Assembly: GCF_032854445.1 (NCBI RefSeq)
Contig: NC_088295.1
Span: forward strand, 52,063,249-52,127,248
Reading direction: 5' to 3'
From: Liolophura sinensis
Lineage: Eukaryota > Mollusca > Polyplacophora > Chitonida > Chitonidae
Length of the DNA: 64,000 bases
Part shown: piece after piece, positions 21,283 through 33,116 of the stretch
Layout of the letters: each line of letters starts with the position of its first letter
Numbering within the stretch: position 1 is the first letter of the stretch
Notes under the pieces: generated by a model
Told to the model about the DNA's origin: nothing
The model's input: the letters and a program-made list of their open reading frames with translations, nothing else
Databases searched by the model: none
Translations under genes and position numbers: made by a program

Positions 21283-24184
21283 TCAAGGAGGCGCATCTCT
21301 ATGGCCATAAGCCAAGCTGTGGACACCATCTTCGGCGATCCATCGCTTGCTATCGAAGGGGGACAGTGAGACCTTATTCAGGTGCTGCCCATAGATATGG
21401 TGGCGCTCTGATCGCAGCACGTCCATACCATGACGGAAGATCTTTTTCTCGAAGAGGGCCTCTTTGTACTACTTATGGCGGATACGCTTCCACAACTCCC
21501 TTTTTCACGCCCTTGGCCTGCTTAATGTTGGCTCCACCTGCCTCCAGAATGGAGTACATCTTGGGATGCAGACCAATGTATTCGGCGATCGGCCGCCCCG
21601 CGCACTCGTCCTTCATTTTCCCCAAGACCTTCATATTTGCTACGCTGTGCAGGGGGTGGTCTTGTGGGTAATCTGAAGTGTCGTACAGGTTTGCATTCTC
21701 AGCCATATTCCTATATCTACCCACAGGAAGCCGCCCGTTGGAAGGAACTGACTCATAGCTCAGCCATATAGATTATTGGCGTCTAGGTATTGGATGTAGC
21801 TGTTTGAACTTTCTGGGTTGTATCCCTCCACCTGCGGATTATTTGGCATATCGCTTACTTACCATGGAGATACCGCCTGGCAACCCCTTACTAATGAAGA
21901 GATGTTGGTCGTAGTCGGTCAACAGCTCCATTTCTACCCCGGTCTTCTTGAACAGCGCATCCCACGAGAGACCTGGGCTCGTACAGTAGTGAGCAGAGTC
22001 CAATTCATACTGCCGTAAACAAGTCTTCCGGAAGGCCTCAAACACATCGGCCAACAGGAGCACGTCTGTGCGGCAGTAAACGTCTGTGTAGTCTCCCAGA
22101 TTGGTGCAGTCAAATATCTTCCACACCTGTTGAGCGTGGATGTAGTCCTCATCGCTAATGCCTCCGACTTTGAGCTTACTGTAGAAAAACTCTTTGGGTG
22201 GGAGGCTGGACTCGTCGAAGCGCTCCCAGGAGTCCATATACTCATAGGGGTAGACACCCTTACGCATGAGGAGCTTTCGTTTTTCTTCGGCAGGCTCATA
22301 CCGGGCTGTGATGTGGAAAGCTTCAGGTTTGTTGGCCTCTACCAGATTAAGGAAAGTCGGTAAGAATTGAACGCTGTCGATGAAGCGGAGCTGCCCCAGC
22401 GAGAAGGAGATGTACTTTTCCGTGTTGTTGGGGATGCAGGAGATGCGGCCCTCCACCTTACTTATGGCTTGCATCAGGAGGTGCCCGTCGTAGCCCCGTA
22501 GGTTGTGGAAGACTACTGGTATGGCTGTCTTGGGACCCAGCCGCAACTTTAGGTTGCATACGTTATGTGCCGCGCCTCTGTACTTGCCGTTGATATGGCA
22601 GTGATCGCGCACAGAATCGGCGCCTAGAGGCTTCTCACACACGTGACAGGTTGTGGCGTTGTTGTGAGCCTGCCAGTCCTGGGGAGTCATCCTCATGGCT
22701 ATAGGGTTAGCTAGAACATTTTTGATTTCGCGCTCCTCCTGTTGGAGAGCTCTGAGGAAGTGTTCCGTCGCGTCAGAGCCTCTGTATTCCACGGGGGGTT
22801 TGGTGCGGCCGTCGCAACGCACCACAACATAGCAGTAACTGCAGGGCTCGTGGTGCTGAGTCTTTTGAGTGCTGCTCTCTGTAGGTGACGGCGGCGAGAA
22901 CTTAACCTTTTTGGTCAGAGTTTCAAAGTCGGCATATATGATGAACGGAGCCGGTAGCTATTTGTGGTGGTTCTGAAAGGTGAACTTGTTTCCCACCTTC
23001 TGGGGCATTTCCACCCTCACCGCCGTCTGGCCAATCCCACAGCATTCCGGCTTATGCGCCTCGAGCAGGTCCTCCCTTGTGTAACCGTGTAGGCAGCGCT
23101 CGCAGAAGTGTTTGCTGTTTGGCGCCTTACTTTCTGGGAACAGGAGACGATCGAGGTCTTTTACCCACGTATAATGGAATTTGCCTGCCTTATCAATCAG
23201 CAGCAGATTGATTCGGGGCGTGTCGCCGGACTTCTTGCTGAGGCGGTGCACGATCACGCCCTTGTCCCACCTGAACACGTTGATGGCGAGGTCGTTCTTT
23301 TCCTCCACTTTAGGGATCTGAGAGATGGGCGTGGGGGCGTCGATCCCCCCAAAGTCAAGGCCATCATTGGTGGGATACTTTCTTGGTCTCTGAGAGTTCC
23401 GGGCGGCTAGAAATAAGTCAGACCGGAGTGCCCATCATAGGCAGTCGTCGTCTTTGTTCTTCACATTGATGACTGCTTTCTTATCACTCACAGCTGCAGG
23501 TAGGGGGATGTAGGACCCGCCTCTCATTGGCTGATACCTTGCAATGTCAAACCAGAGTTTTTGCACGCTATTGACAACCCACCCTGTCCCTCGCTGTGTC
23601 CATTTTTCCAGCACCTCCTGGATGGTGGGGAAGGCCTTATCTAGAGCCCCGTCAATGTCACCAGCCTCTAAAAGGGCCTTCTATTTGCTGTGGAGTACTG
23701 GGCTGGTATACTCTTCACTGCCATCGGCGTTGTCCTTTCGCAGCTGAACCCTGAGGCCTAGTTGGAACTTAATCCCGTTGAGTGCCAGGATCTCTTCTTC
23801 TAGCTTCTGGCGAATAATGGTTCGAATTTCTTCTAAGAAGGCTACTGGGTCCGTCCAAACGCCTTCGGATACGCCCATCTGCTAAACCCGGAGGAGATTC
23901 CTTATGGCCCGGCCGGTGTTAGTGAATTCTAGTTTCTTTCCACCCTGTATTCCGCCTAGCAATTCATCCAACTCCTCGTTACTGAGGAGGTTCTTGACGT
24001 CTTGCTTCAACTCCTCGATACTTCGGGACTTCTTGCTGTCTTGCAGCCGCTTCAACTAAGCCACAGCCGTTTTATGCCTGTCGAGGATCCCCTGCTATTC
24101 TTCCAAGGCATTCCTAGACCGTGGGTACTTGGGCCGCGTCTCAAACTCCTCCCGTAGTGCTCGCGCTTTTTGATGGTGCCTCAT
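21283..24184 (-). pseudogene. Family B DNA polymerase (protein-primed type), nonsense codons and core deletion
   Basis: Replicative polymerase of the element, minus strand, from the ATG at 24184 to the TGA at 21283. Stops at 24095, 24056, 23882, 23681 (all TAG), 23435 (TGA) and 22958 (TAG) fall in one uninterrupted frame that runs to about 21842. The exonuclease domain is recognisable: Exo I in IIYADFET (about 22930), Exo II in FHNLRGYDGHL (about 22490), and Exo III in YCRTDVLLLADVF (about 22070). Between Exo I and II lies a zinc-type insert, CHVC...DHCH...CN (22556-22648), similar to recombination endonuclease VII. Motif A-like YLDANNLYG is present near 21780, beyond a small frame break. The sequence then jumps near 21725 to the C-terminal part (MAENANLYDTSDYP), so the palm with motifs B and C is absent, an estimated loss of about 1 kb. 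Confidence 0.88.
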
Positions 24185-24217
24185 TGTACGCGCCGTATGC
24201 ATAATTACACCGACTCT

Positions 24218-24496
24218 CTAATTGTAAATATCAATAGCCGCCAGCCGTTTGAACTCATCCAAGAAAACCTTGAACCTCCGCTTCCTTTCACACGTCTGGA
24301 CCTTATTATGTCCGCAAGGCATGCAAAGCCGAAACCCGTTTTTAACGCCCCGGCGACAGCTAATACATGGCTGGGTTCCAGGACACTTCCGCAGACGGTA
24401 TAAGTGAACCCTGCAGTACTCCCCCAGACAACTCTTCCCACAGAGCTCCGTGGAGCCGATGAAAAGCCACCGGGAATTATTGTAACCCTTTGGCAT
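24218..24496 (-). CDS. Small Cys-rich zinc-ribbon-like Polinton protein (92 aa)
   Basis: An intact frame from the ATG at 24496 (MPKGYNNSRWLFIG) to the stop at 24218, 34 bp upstream of the polymerase start. Nine cysteines include CGKSCLGEYC near residues 19-28, CISC near 44-47 and CMPC near 58-61. This pattern is compatible with one or two zinc ribbons. The C-terminal third is basic and helical. Such a Cys-rich leader gene next to the polymerase is usual in this element family. It could act in replication or regulation, but no function is established from the sequence. In some relatives this region may be fused to the polymerase; here they are separate frames. Confidence 0.6.
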   Translation of the reverse strand: MPKGYNNSRWLFIGSTELCGKSCLGEYCRVHLYRLRKCPGTQPCISCRRGVKNGFRLCMPCGHNKVQTCERKRRFKVFLDEFKRLAAIDIYN

Positions 24497-24549
24497 GTTG
24501 TTGTATACACAATTGCTGTAGAAGCATATCAAATGCAAAGGGTATGTCT

Positions 24550-24727
24550 AATAGAACACCAGAAGCAGGAAAGGGAGGGGGGGGGGAGCTGGGAGCCCCT
24601 ATTTGCCAGTGGGAGGGTGTTGAGGGAATGGGGGTTGGGAGCCTCTATTTGTTATGGGGAGGGCCCCAAGGGTGGGGGTGGGGGTGGAAGGCGGTGGTGT
24701 GCCAGAACCTATAGTGTGTATACTACT
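24550..24727 (-). repeat. Right terminal inverted repeat of the Polinton
   Basis: Read on the minus strand it starts AGTAGTATACACAC and has the same blocks as 9666-9965: TTCTGGC, CTTGGGGCCCT, CCATAACAAATAGAGG and CCTGCTTCTGG. It holds about one and a half subrepeats against three on the left. G-rich runs at about 24575-24590 and 24672-24690 look slippage-prone. Confidence 0.85.
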
Positions 24728-27700
24728 CATGTAAAGAAAGACATTAAGTTTGTATTCGACTTAGAAGTAAGACAATTGCTGGGTGAGTTAAATGGGCTTG
24801 GCCCAAACATTTGACGTCTTCTGAGCTACCGAAGGGCACATAACTTATAGCCAAAAGTTTAATACAGTAATGACTAGTCGGGATTGTACATAATACAGTG
24901 TTACCGATTTCAACTGGCAAAAGTGGAAAACTCGTTCCAGTGCTGTTGGTAAGAGGCTAATCGGACGTATTTTGTGACGAGAAATGGAATAGTGCAAACC
25001 GCCTTGCTCTCCGACCAAAACTATTGGCTTTAGCGAAGTTTAAATGATGATTAAGGTCATAAGTACGTGCTCAGCAAAGGCTCTTACTCCTTGGAAACCA
25101 TGTAAATTTGCAATTTTTTAAACACCAGCCGACGCCTGGCTTAATTCCGCATCTTTTGGCACTTTATTGATGTGGGTCAGTGTTCAATTATACATTTTAG
25201 AGCAGACTGTATCAAGTACCTTGTGTTTTTTATGTGTAAAAATGGTGTGCTTTTTCTACATGTAGATAAAGACATTGAGTTTGTCTTCGACTTAGAAGTA
25301 AGACAATTGCTGGGTGAGTTTAATTGGCTTGGCCCAAAGATTTGACGTGTTCTGGGCTACCGAAGGGCACATAACTTATAGCCAAAAGTTTAATATAGTA
25401 ATGACCACTCGCGATGGTACATAATACAGTGTAGCCGATTTCAATTAGCAAAAGACCAGGCAAAAATCAAAAAGTGGAAAAAATTGTTCCACTGCTAATC
25501 CGACGTATTTTGTGACGAGAAATAAAATAGTGCAAACCGCGTTGCTCTGCGACCAATACTTTTGGCTGAAGCGACGTTGAAATGATAATTGAGGTCATTA
25601 TTACGTGCTTAAAAACGGCTCTTACTCCTTTCGATCCATGTTAATTTGCAAGTTTTTCGAAACCTGCCGATGCCTAACCCAATTCCGCATCTTTTGGCAC
25701 CTTATTAATGTGGGTCAGTGTTCAATTGTACTTTTTAGAGCAGACCGTATCAGGTACCTTGTGTTTTCTGTATACAAATGGTGTGGTTTTTCTACATGTA
25801 GATAAAAACATTGTTTGTCTTCGACTTAGATATAAGACAATTGCTGGGTGAGTGAAATGGGCTTGGGCCAAAGATTTGACGTCTTCCGGGCTACCGAAGG
25901 GCACATAACTTATAGCCAAAAGTTTAATACAGTAATGACCAGTCGCGATGGTACATGGTACAGTGTAGCCGATTTCAATTAGCAAAAAGACTAGGCTAAA
26001 ATCCAAAAGTAAACAACTTGTTCCAGTGCTTTTGGGAAGAGGCTAATCCTACGCATTTTGAATTGAGAAATCGAATTGTGCAAACCGCGTTGCTCTCGGA
26101 CCAATACTTTTTGCTGTAGCGACGTTCAAATGATGATTGAAGTATTTTTAAAGTGCACATCAACGACGCTCACTCTTTGGAAAACATGTAAATTTGCAAT
26201 TATTTAACACCTGCCGATGCCTGGCCCAATTGTGCATCTTTTGGCACATTATTGATGTCGGCCAGTGTTCAATTGTACTTTTAGAGCAGACTGTATTAAG
26301 TTCATTGTGTTTTCTGTACACAAATGATGTGGTTTTTCTAGATATAGATTAAGACTGAGTTTGTCTTCGACTTGGAAGTAAGACAATTGCTGGGTGAGTT
26401 AAATGGACTTGGCCCAAAAATTTGACGTCTTTTTGGGCTACCGAAGGGTTCATAAGATTTTGCCAAAGGTTTAATATAGTAATGACCAGTCCCGATTTTA
26501 CATAATACAGTGTAGCCGATTCCAATTAGCAAAAAGACCAGGCAAAAATCCAAAAGTGGAATACTTGTTCCAAAGCTGTTGGTAAGAGACTAATCGGACG
26601 TATTTTGTGACCGGAAATGGAATGGTGCAAAACTACGTTGCTCTCCCACCAATACTTTTGGCTGTAGCGAAGTTTAAATAATGATTGAGGTCATAATCAC
26701 CTGCTTAGCAACGGCTTTTTTTACTTGGAAACCATGAAAATTTGCAATTATTTCAACACCTGCTGACGACTGGCCCAATTCCACATCTTTTGACACCTTA
26801 TTGGTGTGGGTCAGTGTTTAATTGTACTTTTGAGAGCAGGCTGTATCAAGTACCTTGTGTTTTCTGTATACAAATGGTGTGGTTTTTCTACATGAAGATA
26901 AAGACATTGAGTTTGTCTTCGACTTAGAAGTAAGACAATTGCTGGGTGAGTGAAATGGGCTTGGCCCAAAGATTTGACGTGTTCTGGGCTACCGAAGGGC
27001 ACATAACTTATAGCCAAAAGTTTAATACAGTAATGACCAGTCGCAAAGGTACATAGTACAGTGGAGCCGGTTTCAATTAGCAAAAAGACTAGGCTAAAAT
27101 CCAGAAGTAAAAAACTTGTTCCAGTGCTTTTGGGAAGAGGCTAATCCTACGCATTTTGAATTGAGAAATCGAATTGTGCAAACCGCGTTGCTCTCGGACC
27201 AATACATTTGGAAGTAGCGACGTTTAAATTATGATTGAGGTAATTTTCAAGTGCACAGCAACGACTCTTACTCTTTGGAAACCATGTAAATTTGCTATTA
27301 TTTAACACCTGCCGATGCCTGGCCCAATTGTGCATCTTTTGGCAAATTATTTATGTGGGTCAGTGTTCAGTTGTACTTTTTAGAGCAAACTGTATCAAGT
27401 ACCTTGTGTTTTCTGTATACAAATGGTGTGGTTTTTCTACATGTAGATAAAGACATTGAGTTTCTCTTCGATTTAGAAGTAAAACAATTGCCATGTGAAT
27501 TTTATTTGGTTGGCCCAAAGGTTTGACGTCTTCTGGGCTACCAAGGTGCACATAACTTATAGCCAAAAGTCTAATACAGTAATGACCAGTCGCGATGGTA
27601 CATAATACAGTGTGACCGATTTCAATTAGCAAAAAGATTTAGCAAGAATCCTAAAATGGATAAACTGTTCCAATGCTGCTGTTAAGAGGCCAAACCGACG

Positions 27701-30700
27701 TATTTTGTTACGAGAAATCGACTGGTTCAAACCGCGTTGCTCTCCGACCAATATTTTTGGATAAAGCGACGTTTAAATAATGGTTGACGTCAAAATGACG
27801 TTCCCATCAACGCCTCTTACTACTTGGAAACCATGTAAATTTGCAATTTTTTCAACCCCTGCCGATACCTGGCCCAATTCCTCATCTCTTGGCACCTTAT
27901 TGATGTGGGTCAGTGTTCAATTGTACTTTTGAGAGCAGACTGTATCAAGTACCTCTTGTATTCTGTATACAAATGGTGTGGTTTTTCTACATGTAGATAA
28001 AGACATTGAGTTTGTCTTCGACTTAGAAGTAAGACAATTGCTGGGTGAGTGAAATGGGCTTGGCCAAAAGATTTGACGTTATCTGGGCTACCGAGGGGCA
28101 CATAACTTATGGCCAGAAGTTTAATAGAGTAATGACCAGACACGATGGCACATAGTACAGTGTATCCGATTTCAATTAGCATAAAGACCAGGCAAAAACC
28201 TAAAAGTGGAAAACTCGTTCCAGTGCTGTTGGTAAGAGCTTAATTCGACGTATTTTGTGAGGAGAAATGGAATGGTGCAAACCGCCCTGCTTTTCGACCA
28301 AAACGTTTGGCTGTAGCAAAATTTAAACTCTAATTGAGGTTATAACTACGTGCTCAGCAACTGCTTTTTCTCCTTGGAAAACATGTAAATTTTCAATTTT
28401 TTCAAAACTTGCCGCCGCCTGGCCCAATTCCACATCTTTTGGCACCTTATTGATGTGGGTACTTTTTAGTGCAAACTGTATCAAGTACATTGTGTTTTCT
28501 GTATACAAATGGTGTGGTTTTTCTAAATGTACATAAAGACATTGAATTTGTCTTCGACTTAGATGTAAAACAATTGCTTGGTGTGGTAAATGGGTTTGGC
28601 ACAAAGATTTGAAATCTTCTGGGATACCGAAGGGCACATAACTTATAGCCAAAAGTTTTATAGAGTAATGACCAGACGCAATGGAACATAGTACAGTGTA
28701 TCCGATTTCAATGAGCAAAAAGACCAGGTTAAAATCTAAAAGTAAAAAACTTGTTCCAGTGCTTTTGGTAAGAGTCTAATCCGACGTATTTTTTGACGAG
28801 ATATCGAATGGTGCTAACTGCGTTGCTCTCCAGCCAGTACTTTTGGCTTTAACGAAGTTTGAATTCTGATTGAGGTCATATTCACGTGCTCAGCAACGGC
28901 TCTTACTCTCTGGAAACCATGTAAATTTGCAAATTTTTCAACCCCTGCCAATGCCTGGCCCAATTTAGAATTTTTTGGCACCTTATTGATGTGGGTCTGT
29001 GTTCAATTGTAATTTTTAGAGCAGACCGTATCAGGTACATTGTGTTTTCTGCATAAAAATGCTGTGGTTTTTCTACATGTATAAGACAATTGATGAGTAA
29101 GTTAAATGGGCTTGGGCCAAACATTTGACGTTATCTGGGCTACCGAAGGGCACATAACTTATAGCCAAAAGTTTAATACAGTAATGACCAGTCGCGATGG
29201 TACATGGTACAGTGTAGCCAGTTTTAATCAGCAAAAAGACTAGGCGAAAATCCAAAAGTAAACAACTTGTTCCAGTGCTTTGGGAAGAGGGTAATCCGAC
29301 GCATTTTGAATTGAGAAATCGAATTGTGCAAACCGCGTTGCTCTCGGACCAATACTTTTGGCTGTAGCGACGTTTAAATGATGATTGAAGCACTTTTTAA
29401 GTGCACATCAACGACGCTCACTCTTTGGAAATCATGTAAATTTGCAATTATTTAACACTTGCCGATGCCTGGCCCAATTGTGCATCTTTTGGCACATTAT
29501 TTATGTGGGTCTGTGTTCAGTTGTACATTTTAGAGCAAACTGTATCAAGTACCTTGTGTTTTCTGTATACAAATGGTGTGGTTTTTCTACATGTAGATAA
29601 AGACTTTGAGTTTATCTTCGACTTAGAAGTAAAACAGTTGCTGGGTGTGGTAAATGGGCTTGGTCCAAAGATTTGACATCTTCTGGCATACCGAAGGGCA
29701 CATAACTTATAGCCAAAAGTTATATATAGTAATGACCAGCTGCGATGGCGCGATATAATTACGTGCCCAGCAACGCCTCTTACTCCTTGGAAACCATGTA
29801 ATTTTGCAAGTTTTTCCACACCTGCCGATGCCTGGCCCAATTCCGCATCTTTTGGCACCTTATCGCTGTGGGTTAGTGTTCATTTGTACTTTTTACAGCC
29901 GACTGTATTAAGTACCTTGTGTTTTCTGTATACAAATGGTGTGGTTTTACTACATGTAGATAAAGACATTGAGTTTGTCTTCGACTTAGAAAAAAGACAA
30001 TTGCTGGGTGAATAAAATTGGCTTGTCCCAAAGGCTTAACGTCTTCTGGGCTACCGAAGGGCACATAACTTATAGCCAAATGTTTGATAGAGTAATGAGC
30101 AGTCGCCATGGTACTTAGTACAGTGTAGAAGATTTCAATTAGCATAAAGACCAGGCAAAAATCCAAATTTTGAAAACTTGATCCAATGCTGCTGTTAAGA
30201 GTAAAAACCGACGTATTTTGTGACGAGAAATCGAATGGTGCAATCCGCGTTGCAAATACTTTTGGCTGAAGCGACGCTTAAATGATGATTGATGTCATAA
30301 GTACGTGCTTAGCAACTCCTCTTACTACTTGGAAACCATGTAAATTTGCAATTTTTTCAACCCCTGCCGATGCCTGGCCCAATTGTGCATCTTTTGGCAC
30401 CTTATTGATGTGGGTCAGTGGTCAATTGTACTTTTGAGAGCAAGCTGTATCAAGTACCTTGTGTTTTCTTTATACAAATGATGTGGTTTTTCTACATGTA
30501 GATAAAGACATTGAGTTTGTCTTCGACTTAGAAGTAAGACAATTGCTGGGTGAGTTAAAATGGGCTTGGGCCAAAGATTTGACGTCTTCTGGGCTACCGA
30601 GGGACACATAACTTATAGCCAAAAGTTTAATACAGAAATGACCAGTCGCAATGATACATAGTACAGTGTAGCCGATTTCAATTAGCAAAAAGACCAGGCA

Positions 30701-33116
30701 AGAATCCTAAAGTTGATAAACTGTTCCAATGCTGTTGTTAAGAGGCCAAACTGACGTATTTTGTGACGAGAAATGGAATGGTGCAAACCGAATCGCTCTC
30801 CGAACAATAGTTTTGGCTGAAGCGACGCTTAAATGATGATTGACGTCATAATCACGTGCCCAACAACGGCTCCTACTTCTTGGAAACCAATTAAATTTTC
30901 AAATTTTTTAAAACCTGCGGATGCCTGGCTCAATTTTGCATCTTTTGGCACCTGATTGATGTGGATCAGTGTTCAGTTATACTTTATAAAGCAAACTGTT
31001 TCAAGTACCTTGTGTTTTCTGTATACAAATGGTGTGGTTTTTCTACATGTAGATAAAGACATTGAGTTTGTCTTCGACTTAGAAGTAAGATAATTGATGG
31101 TTGAGTTAAATGGGCTTGGCCCAAAGATTTGACGTCTTCTGGGCTACCGAAGGGCACATAACTTATTGCCAAAAGTTTAATAGAGTAATGACCAGACGCA
31201 ATGGTACATAGTACAGTGTATCCGATTTCAATTGGCAAAAAGACCGGGTAAAAACCTAAAAGTGGAAAACTTGTTCCAGTGCTGTTGTTAAGAGCTTAAT
31301 TCGACGTATTTTGTGAGGAGAAATGGAATAGTGCAAAACTGCGTTGCTCTCCGACCAATACTTTTCGCTGTAGCGAGTTTAAACGCTAATTGAGGTTATA
31401 ACTACGTGCCCAGCAACTGCTTTTTTTCCTTGGAAAACATGTAAATTTTCAATTTTTTCAACACTTGCCGCCGTCTGGCCCAATTCCTCATCTTTTGGCA
31501 CATTATTTATGTGGGTCAGTGTTAATGTAGCCGATTTCAAGTAGCAAAAATTGACCAGCCCAAAACCCAAGAGCGGAAAAAATTGTTCCACTGCTTTTGG
31601 TAAGAGGCTAATCGGACGTATTTTGTGATGAAAAATCGAATGGTCCAAACCGCGTTGCTCTCCGACCAATACTTCAAGCTGAAGCGACGTTTAAATCATG
31701 ATTGACGTCATAATCAGGTGCCTAGCTACGGCTATTACTCCTTGGAAACCATGTATATTTGTAATTTTTTTAATACCTGCCAATGCCTGGCACAATTGTG
31801 CATCTTTTGGCAATTTATTTATGTGTGTCAGTGTTCAGTTGTACTTTTTAGGGCAAACTGTATCAAGTACCTTGTGTTTTCTGTATACAAATGGTGTGGT
31901 TTTCTACATGTAGATAAAGACATTGAGTTTGTCTTCTACTTAGAAGTAAGACAATTGCTGGGTGAGTAAAATGGGCTTGTCCGAAGGTCGTGTTCGGGGC
32001 TACCCATGGGCACATAACTTATAGCCAAAAGTTTAATACAGTAATGACCAGTCGCGATAATACATAGTACAGTGTATCCGATTTCAATTAGCAAAAAGAC
32101 CAGGCAAAAATCCAAAAGTGGATAAAGTGTTCCAATGCTACTGTTAAGAGGCCAAACCGACGTATTTTGTGACGAGAAATTAAATGGTGCAAACCGCGTT
32201 GCTCTTTGACCAATACTTTTGGCTTAAGCGACGTTTAAATGATGATTGACATCATTATCACGTGCCCAACAACGCCTCTTACTACTTGTAAAGCATGTAA
32301 ATTTGCATTGTTTTCAAAACCTGCCAGTGCCTGGCCAAATTCCGCATCTTTGGCACCTTATTAATGTGGGTCAGTGTTTAATTATACTTTTTAGAGCAAA
32401 CTGTATCAAGTACCTTGTGTTTTCTCTATACAAATGGTGTGGTTTTCTACATGAAGATGAAGACATTTAGTTTGTCTTCGACTTAGAAGTAAAATAATTG
32501 CTGGTTGAGTTAAATGGGCTTGGCCCAAGGATTTGACGTCTTCTGGGCTACCAAAGGAAACATAGCCAAAAGTTTAATACAGTAATGACCAGTCGCGATG
32601 GTACATAATACAGTGTAGCCGATTTCATTTAGCAAAAGACCAGGCAAAAACCCAAAAGTGGAAAAATTGTTCCACTGCTAATCCGACGTATTTTGTGAGG
32701 AGAAATCGAATGGAGCAAACCGCGTTTTTCTGCAACCAATTCTTTTGGCTAAAGCCACGTTTAAATGATAATTGACGTTTTTTTTCGTGCTCAGCAACGG
32801 TTCTTACTCTTTAGAAACCTTTTAAATTTGCAATTTTTTCAACACCTGCCGACGCCTGGCTCAATTCCGCATCTTTTGGCACCTTTATTTTGTGTGTCAG
32901 TGTACAGTTGTACTTTTTAAGCAGACTGTATCAAGTACCTTGTGTTTTTTATATGTACAAATGGTGTGGTTTTTCTACATGTAGATAAAGACATTAAGAT
33001 TGTCTTCGACTTAGAAGTAAGACAATTGCTGGGTGAGATAAATGGGCTTGGGCCAAAGATTTGACGCCTTCTGGGCTACCGAAGGGCACATAAGTTAAAG
33101 CCCAAACCTTAATATA
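24728..33116 (-). repeat. Tandem array of ~550-bp units, minus orientation (right arm, part 1)
   Basis: About 15 units of the same repeat as 6843-9665 but reversed. The TAGATAAAGAC marker recurs near 25263, 25799, 26347, 26894, 27446, 27994, 28545, 29596, 29958, 30502, 31053, 31913, 32453 and 32982, with a truncated unit near 29081. Most spacings are 535-552 bp; short (~360) and long (~860) steps mark internal deletions and fusions. The array begins mid-unit directly at the Polinton terminus. Open frames here are repeat by-products. The TA at 33115-33116 is the target duplication of the following Tc1. Confidence 0.9.

Larger units (their letters stand above)
9666..24727. mobile_element. Polinton/Maverick element (15 kb, decayed)
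   Basis: The segment is clearly richer in GC than its surroundings. It begins AGTAGTATA and ends TATACTACT, with related GC-rich subrepeats in inverted orientation at both ends. Between them lie the hallmark genes of Polintons: major capsid protein, packaging ATPase, retroviral-type integrase and family B DNA polymerase, plus a cassette of conserved small proteins. Left-to-right order is three minus-strand genes, one plus gene, one minus gene, a plus-strand run from capsid to integrase, then polymerase and a Cys-rich protein on minus. Polintons normally make a 6-bp target duplication; none is evident at these boundaries (AAGAGC against CATGTA). Multiple stops, frameshifts and a polymerase deletion show the copy is inactive. 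Confidence 0.92.

Noticed and set aside
21147-21671. Plus-strand frame across the end of the integrase and antisense to the polymerase
   Set aside because: Antisense shadow of the polymerase C-terminal part; no family landmarks.
9666-24727. Bacterial contamination as explanation of the GC-rich block
   Set aside because: Gene content is Polinton-specific, the ends are inverted repeats, and both flanks are host satellite DNA.
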